Assembly: GCA_022706165.1 (NCBI GenBank)
Contig: JAKJDA010000114.1
Span: 1 to 8,469, forward strand
From: Candidatus Hydrogenedentota bacterium
GTDB lineage: Bacteria; Hydrogenedentota; Hydrogenedentia; Hydrogenedentales; SLHB01
Reading direction: 5' to 3'
Length of the DNA stretch: 8,469 nt
In this document: piece by piece, positions 6,118 to 8,469 of the stretch
Position numbering within the stretch: position 1 is the first letter of the stretch
How the letters are laid out: each line of letters opens with the position of its first letter
The notes under the pieces: generated by a model
What the model was told of the DNA's origin: nothing
What the model saw: only the letters and a program-made list of their open reading frames with translations
Database searches by the model: none
Position numbers and translations under genes: made by a program

Positions 6118-7374
6118 ATGTCTCGGAGAAAATGGAGCGTGGCATGCGCCATCGTGGCTATCGGGCTGACATGCAACGCTTCTGCGGCAGTCAACCGCAT
6201 TCTCCTGGTCGGAGACAGCTGGGCCGCCATCATGCTAGGCGTCGGATCGTTCGCCCATCCCTTGGCCGATGCGGGCCTGAGCCAGTGCGGCGTGGTAGGA
6301 GCCGAGACCGCCATCGGCGGCACAACGGCGCGTCAATTCGCCCAAAACTGGCCGATCTTCGGCACGGGCGGCTGCGATCGCATCACCTTGGCGCTCAACA
6401 CATACCCAACTGCAGACATCGTGCATGTCAGCCTTGGCGGCAACGATATCCTAGGAAGACTGACCGGAACCATGACGCCCGCCGAACAGGCGGCGCTGTT
6501 CGACGAAGTCACCGGCTACCTTCGCACCGTGATCTTGCATATCAAGTCGATACGCCCCAACGCTCGGGTCGCGGTGTGCGGCTATGACTATATCGACCGT
6601 CCGCTTCCCAACCTCACGGCGCAGGAAACCAACCAGAAAATCGTCGACTTCAGCCAACGGGTCCTGGCCATGACACAGTCCATCGACGACTGCTCGTATA
6701 TTCACAATCTGGGACTCATGCAGCATCGATTTGGGTATCCAGGCGTTTACCAAGCGGGACAAACGCCTTTTCCGGGCGGCGCGCCCGCCTACGCGCCATT
6801 TCCAGGAGGCGACATAGCCTACACGTCGCCGCCCGAAGCCCTGTCGGACCCCATCCACTTGTCCATAGAAGGATACGAGCGCCTCGCCGAAAATTGCGTC
6901 CAGCAATGTTACGCAGCATGGTTGACGGACTGCCCCGAGGTTGTAGAAACGGCTCCCATGGGCTTGCCTGCCACGTCGGGAGACGTCGTATCATTTGCCG
7001 TGGCATTCTCCCGTCCCGTCACCGGCGTGGACATCGACGATTTCAACGTGGCCGTTTCCGGAGCCGTGACCGGCTGTTCGATTGTCCGGGTCGAAGGGTC
7101 CGGCGCCCATTACGTGGTATCGATCCACCGCGGAAGCGGAAACGGAACCATTTCTCTCAGCGTCGTCGACGACGACTCCATTGTCGACATCTATGGCGTT
7201 CCACTCGGCGGGTATGGGATTGACAACGGGGGCAGCTCCCCCAGCGCGCCCATCGTCATTGACGAATCGATCTCCCTGCCGTTGCCGGCGTGGCCTATCG
7301 CGGCGGCGCTGGGATGCGTCGGGTTCGCCGCGTCCACGATGCAGCGCCGAAAGACGGCCTTGCCCAAGCGATAG
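6118..7374 (+). CDS. Exported SGNH/GDSL-type hydrolase with Ig-like domain and C-terminal anchor
   Basis: A 418-residue protein, probably an esterase or deacetylase acting outside the cytoplasm. The ATG at 6118 has an AAGGAGA site (6103-6109) eight bases upstream. A longer in-frame reading from 5779 is rejected because it would bury the signal peptide and overlap the oxidoreductase. Residues 1-24 form a Sec signal: basic MSRRK, a hydrophobic core, and a likely ASA|A cleavage. The SGNH blocks follow in order: LVGDSW with the nucleophile Ser34; the block II Gly in AIGGTT (65-70); LGGND with Asn109; and DPIH with Asp244 and His247. A loop at 217-235 repeats PFPGG. Residues about 275-375 resemble a bacterial Ig-like beta-sandwich (VSFAVAFSRPVTGVDIDDF, then SGNGTISLSVVDDD). 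The C-terminus has a PLPAWP motif, a hydrophobic stretch (about 393-407) and a basic tail (MQRRKTALPKR), the layout of PEP-CTERM-like sorting signals. The substrate cannot be inferred; polysaccharide or glycan esters are possible. Confidence 0.9.
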   Translation: MSRRKWSVACAIVAIGLTCNASAAVNRILLVGDSWAAIMLGVGSFAHPLADAGLSQCGVVGAETAIGGTTARQFAQNWPIFGTGGCDRITLALNTYPTADIVHVSLGGNDILGRLTGTMTPAEQAALFDEVTGYLRTVILHIKSIRPNARVAVCGYDYIDRPLPNLTAQETNQKIVDFSQRVLAMTQSIDDCSYIHNLGLMQHRFGYPGVYQAGQTPFPGGAPAYAPFPGGDIAYTSPPEALSDPIHLSIEGYERLAENCVQQCYAAWLTDCPEVVETAPMGLPATSGDVVSFAVAFSRPVTGVDIDDFNVAVSGAVTGCSIVRVEGSGAHYVVSIHRGSGNGTISLSVVDDDSIVDIYGVPLGGYGIDNGGSSPSAPIVIDESISLPLPAWPIAAALGCVGFAASTMQRRKTALPKR

Positions 7375-7445
7375 CGCGAAAAGAACGAAAACGCCATATC
7401 CAGCGCGCAGGGAACTGCCCCAAAATGCTTACAAACTCCCTGAAT
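7375..7445. other. Short convergent intergenic region
   Basis: The 71 nt between the stop codons of the SGNH hydrolase gene (plus) and the TPR protein gene (minus). No strong intrinsic terminator is visible. The only inverted repeat, CAGGGA with TCCCTG, has a loop of more than 20 nt and no T tract. Confidence 0.6.
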
Positions 7446-8468
7446 TTACGCGATCGGAAATAACGCCAACAGACGGCGGGCTTCCTTCTCCCGGCGCAAC
7501 AAGACGGCAAGGTCCGCCAAATTCGCCCGGAGCGCGGCGTTCTCCGGATCCAAATGCAGGCCTTCCAACAGACGATCCCATGCATCCTCAAAACGCCCCA
7601 GCGCATGGAGCGCCGTCGCAAGATTGTTGAGGCACACGGCATTCCGGTCCCACGTGCGAACGGCAAAAACAAACGTCTTGACGGCCCCCATCGCGTCGCC
7701 GGCCGCAAAAAGGGCCTCCCCCATCCGGTTGGCTTCCTCGGCGATTTCTCGCTTGCGTTGCTGCGTCCGCCCGTAGTTCCCGAGGCGTTCGGGCCGACGT
7801 TTCGCGGAAACGGCCCATCCCCAATGCGGCATGCCGGGAAAAGAAATCGTTTCGCTGCGATCCCGCTCCAAACCGGCCCGGGAGAGCAAAATATCCACTC
7901 CCAGACGCGAGTAGCCGTCCAACGGCGTCGCCATCATGCCGCCAGGCCGGGGGGGCATCCAAAGCCCCGTGTAGAACGCTTCGGCGACTTCCATCGCTTC
8001 ACCGTTGCGACACGCCGCGACGATCGATCCTTCCGGCGATATCATGCTGCGCGCGGCGCCAAGCCGCTTTTCGGCTTGCGCGTCATGAGGAAACGGCGCG
8101 AGAAATACAACGGCGTCGTATCCATTTCCAGGCGCTTCCTCCACGGCAGAGCAGCGGAAGACGTCGCACCCTTCGGCAGACAACGCTTCGTCGGCGGACG
8201 ACGCATCCGGATCAGCGCCGCCTACCAGCAATAGCCGCTTGACCAACGGAGAAAGGAGCGGCAAAAGACGCGGCAACGCGAACGTCCCCCATGAAAAACA
8301 TGGAACTGCCGAGTCGGGCGACATACTCTCCCGCAGTCGGCGGACCATCGCGCGCGCCCACGAGGAACCGGCGCCACGAAAATCTGACGGATAAAATGCC
8401 GGCACGCCCAGCATCCGCAGGATCGTCGCTGTCGATCGGGCGGGGTCGTCTTCCTCGGATATCGCCGC
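7446..8468 (-). CDS. Rossmann/methyltransferase-like protein with C-terminal TPR repeats (partial at its 5' end)
   Basis: The frame is open from the right edge to the TAA at 7448-7446 (340 codons visible). An ATG at 8414 is possible, but it has no ribosome binding site and the frame continues upstream without a stop, so I treat the gene as entering from outside. Numbered from that ATG, residues about 55-182 look like a class I Rossmann fold: RLLLVGGADPDA (60-71), YDAVVFLAPFPH (99-110), a helix and SMISPEGSIVAACRNGE (123-139), and GYSRLGVDILLSRAGLE. The layout resembles SAM methyltransferases, but the usual GxGxG motif is replaced by VGGADPD, so activity is uncertain. Residues about 226-320 contain three TPR-like helical pairs, clearest at LNNLATALHALGRFEDAW (262-279) followed by LDPENAALRANLADL (288-302). 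TPRs mediate protein binding. No signal peptide is seen in the visible part. Exact function is unknown; fusions of this type occur in sugar-transfer or modification loci. Confidence 0.75.
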   Translation of the reverse strand, partial: AAISEEDDPARSTATILRMLGVPAFYPSDFRGAGSSWARAMVRRLRESMSPDSAVPCFSWGTFALPRLLPLLSPLVKRLLLVGGADPDASSADEALSAEGCDVFRCSAVEEAPGNGYDAVVFLAPFPHDAQAEKRLGAARSMISPEGSIVAACRNGEAMEVAEAFYTGLWMPPRPGGMMATPLDGYSRLGVDILLSRAGLERDRSETISFPGMPHWGWAVSAKRRPERLGNYGRTQQRKREIAEEANRMGEALFAAGDAMGAVKTFVFAVRTWDRNAVCLNNLATALHALGRFEDAWDRLLEGLHLDPENAALRANLADLAVLLRREKEARRLLALFPIA

Positions 8469-8469
8469 C

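Overview
This GC-rich window reads as a chromosomal segment of a flagellated diderm bacterium. FliF, FliE, FlgC and FlgB are all present, and the long secreted protein carries a Sec signal and a C-terminal anchor tail. Start codons are a mix of ATG and GTG, and most have good Shine-Dalgarno sequences. Which phylum it belongs to cannot be proved from the sequence. The type of class I aldolase and the short-motif/membrane-helix/basic-tail anchor remind me of uncultured lineages such as Hydrogenedentota or the PVC group, but that is a low-confidence guess.

Left part (1-3144, minus strand): the start of a flagellar basal-body operon in the order flgB-flgC-fliE-(408-nt gap)-fliF, with fliF running off the left edge just before its end. 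It is headed by a textbook sigma-54 promoter (TTGGCAC-N5-TTGC, minus strand, 3144-3129). The predicted start of transcription lies about 33 nt before the flgB GTG start, next to a small palindrome. The four products make the rod/MS-ring core: FlgB and FlgC are proximal rod proteins, FliE is the rod-to-ring adaptor, and FliF is the MS-ring. The gap between fliE and fliF has no convincing gene. It does hold a set of mutually exclusive GC-rich hairpins with a T6 tract on the transcribed strand.

Middle part (3145-5971, plus strand): after a divergent intergenic region with a sigma-70-like promoter come a DhnA/FbaB/LsrF-type class I aldolase gene and a VAO/4-cresol-dehydrogenase-type flavoprotein. 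The aldolase gene is broken by a frame change, with about 16 codons apparently missing. The flavoprotein keeps the family FAD-binding motifs and a Tyr-Arg pair but appears to lack the usual covalent flavin ligand.

Right part (5972-8469): a gene with its own promoter encodes an exported SGNH/GDSL hydrolase with an Ig-like domain and a C-terminal anchor. Convergent to it is the 3' part of a minus-strand gene whose product combines a Rossmann/methyltransferase-like domain with TPR repeats, and which continues beyond the right edge. The flagellar operon and the plus-strand genes appear functionally unrelated. I found no mobile element, CRISPR array, tRNA or rRNA.
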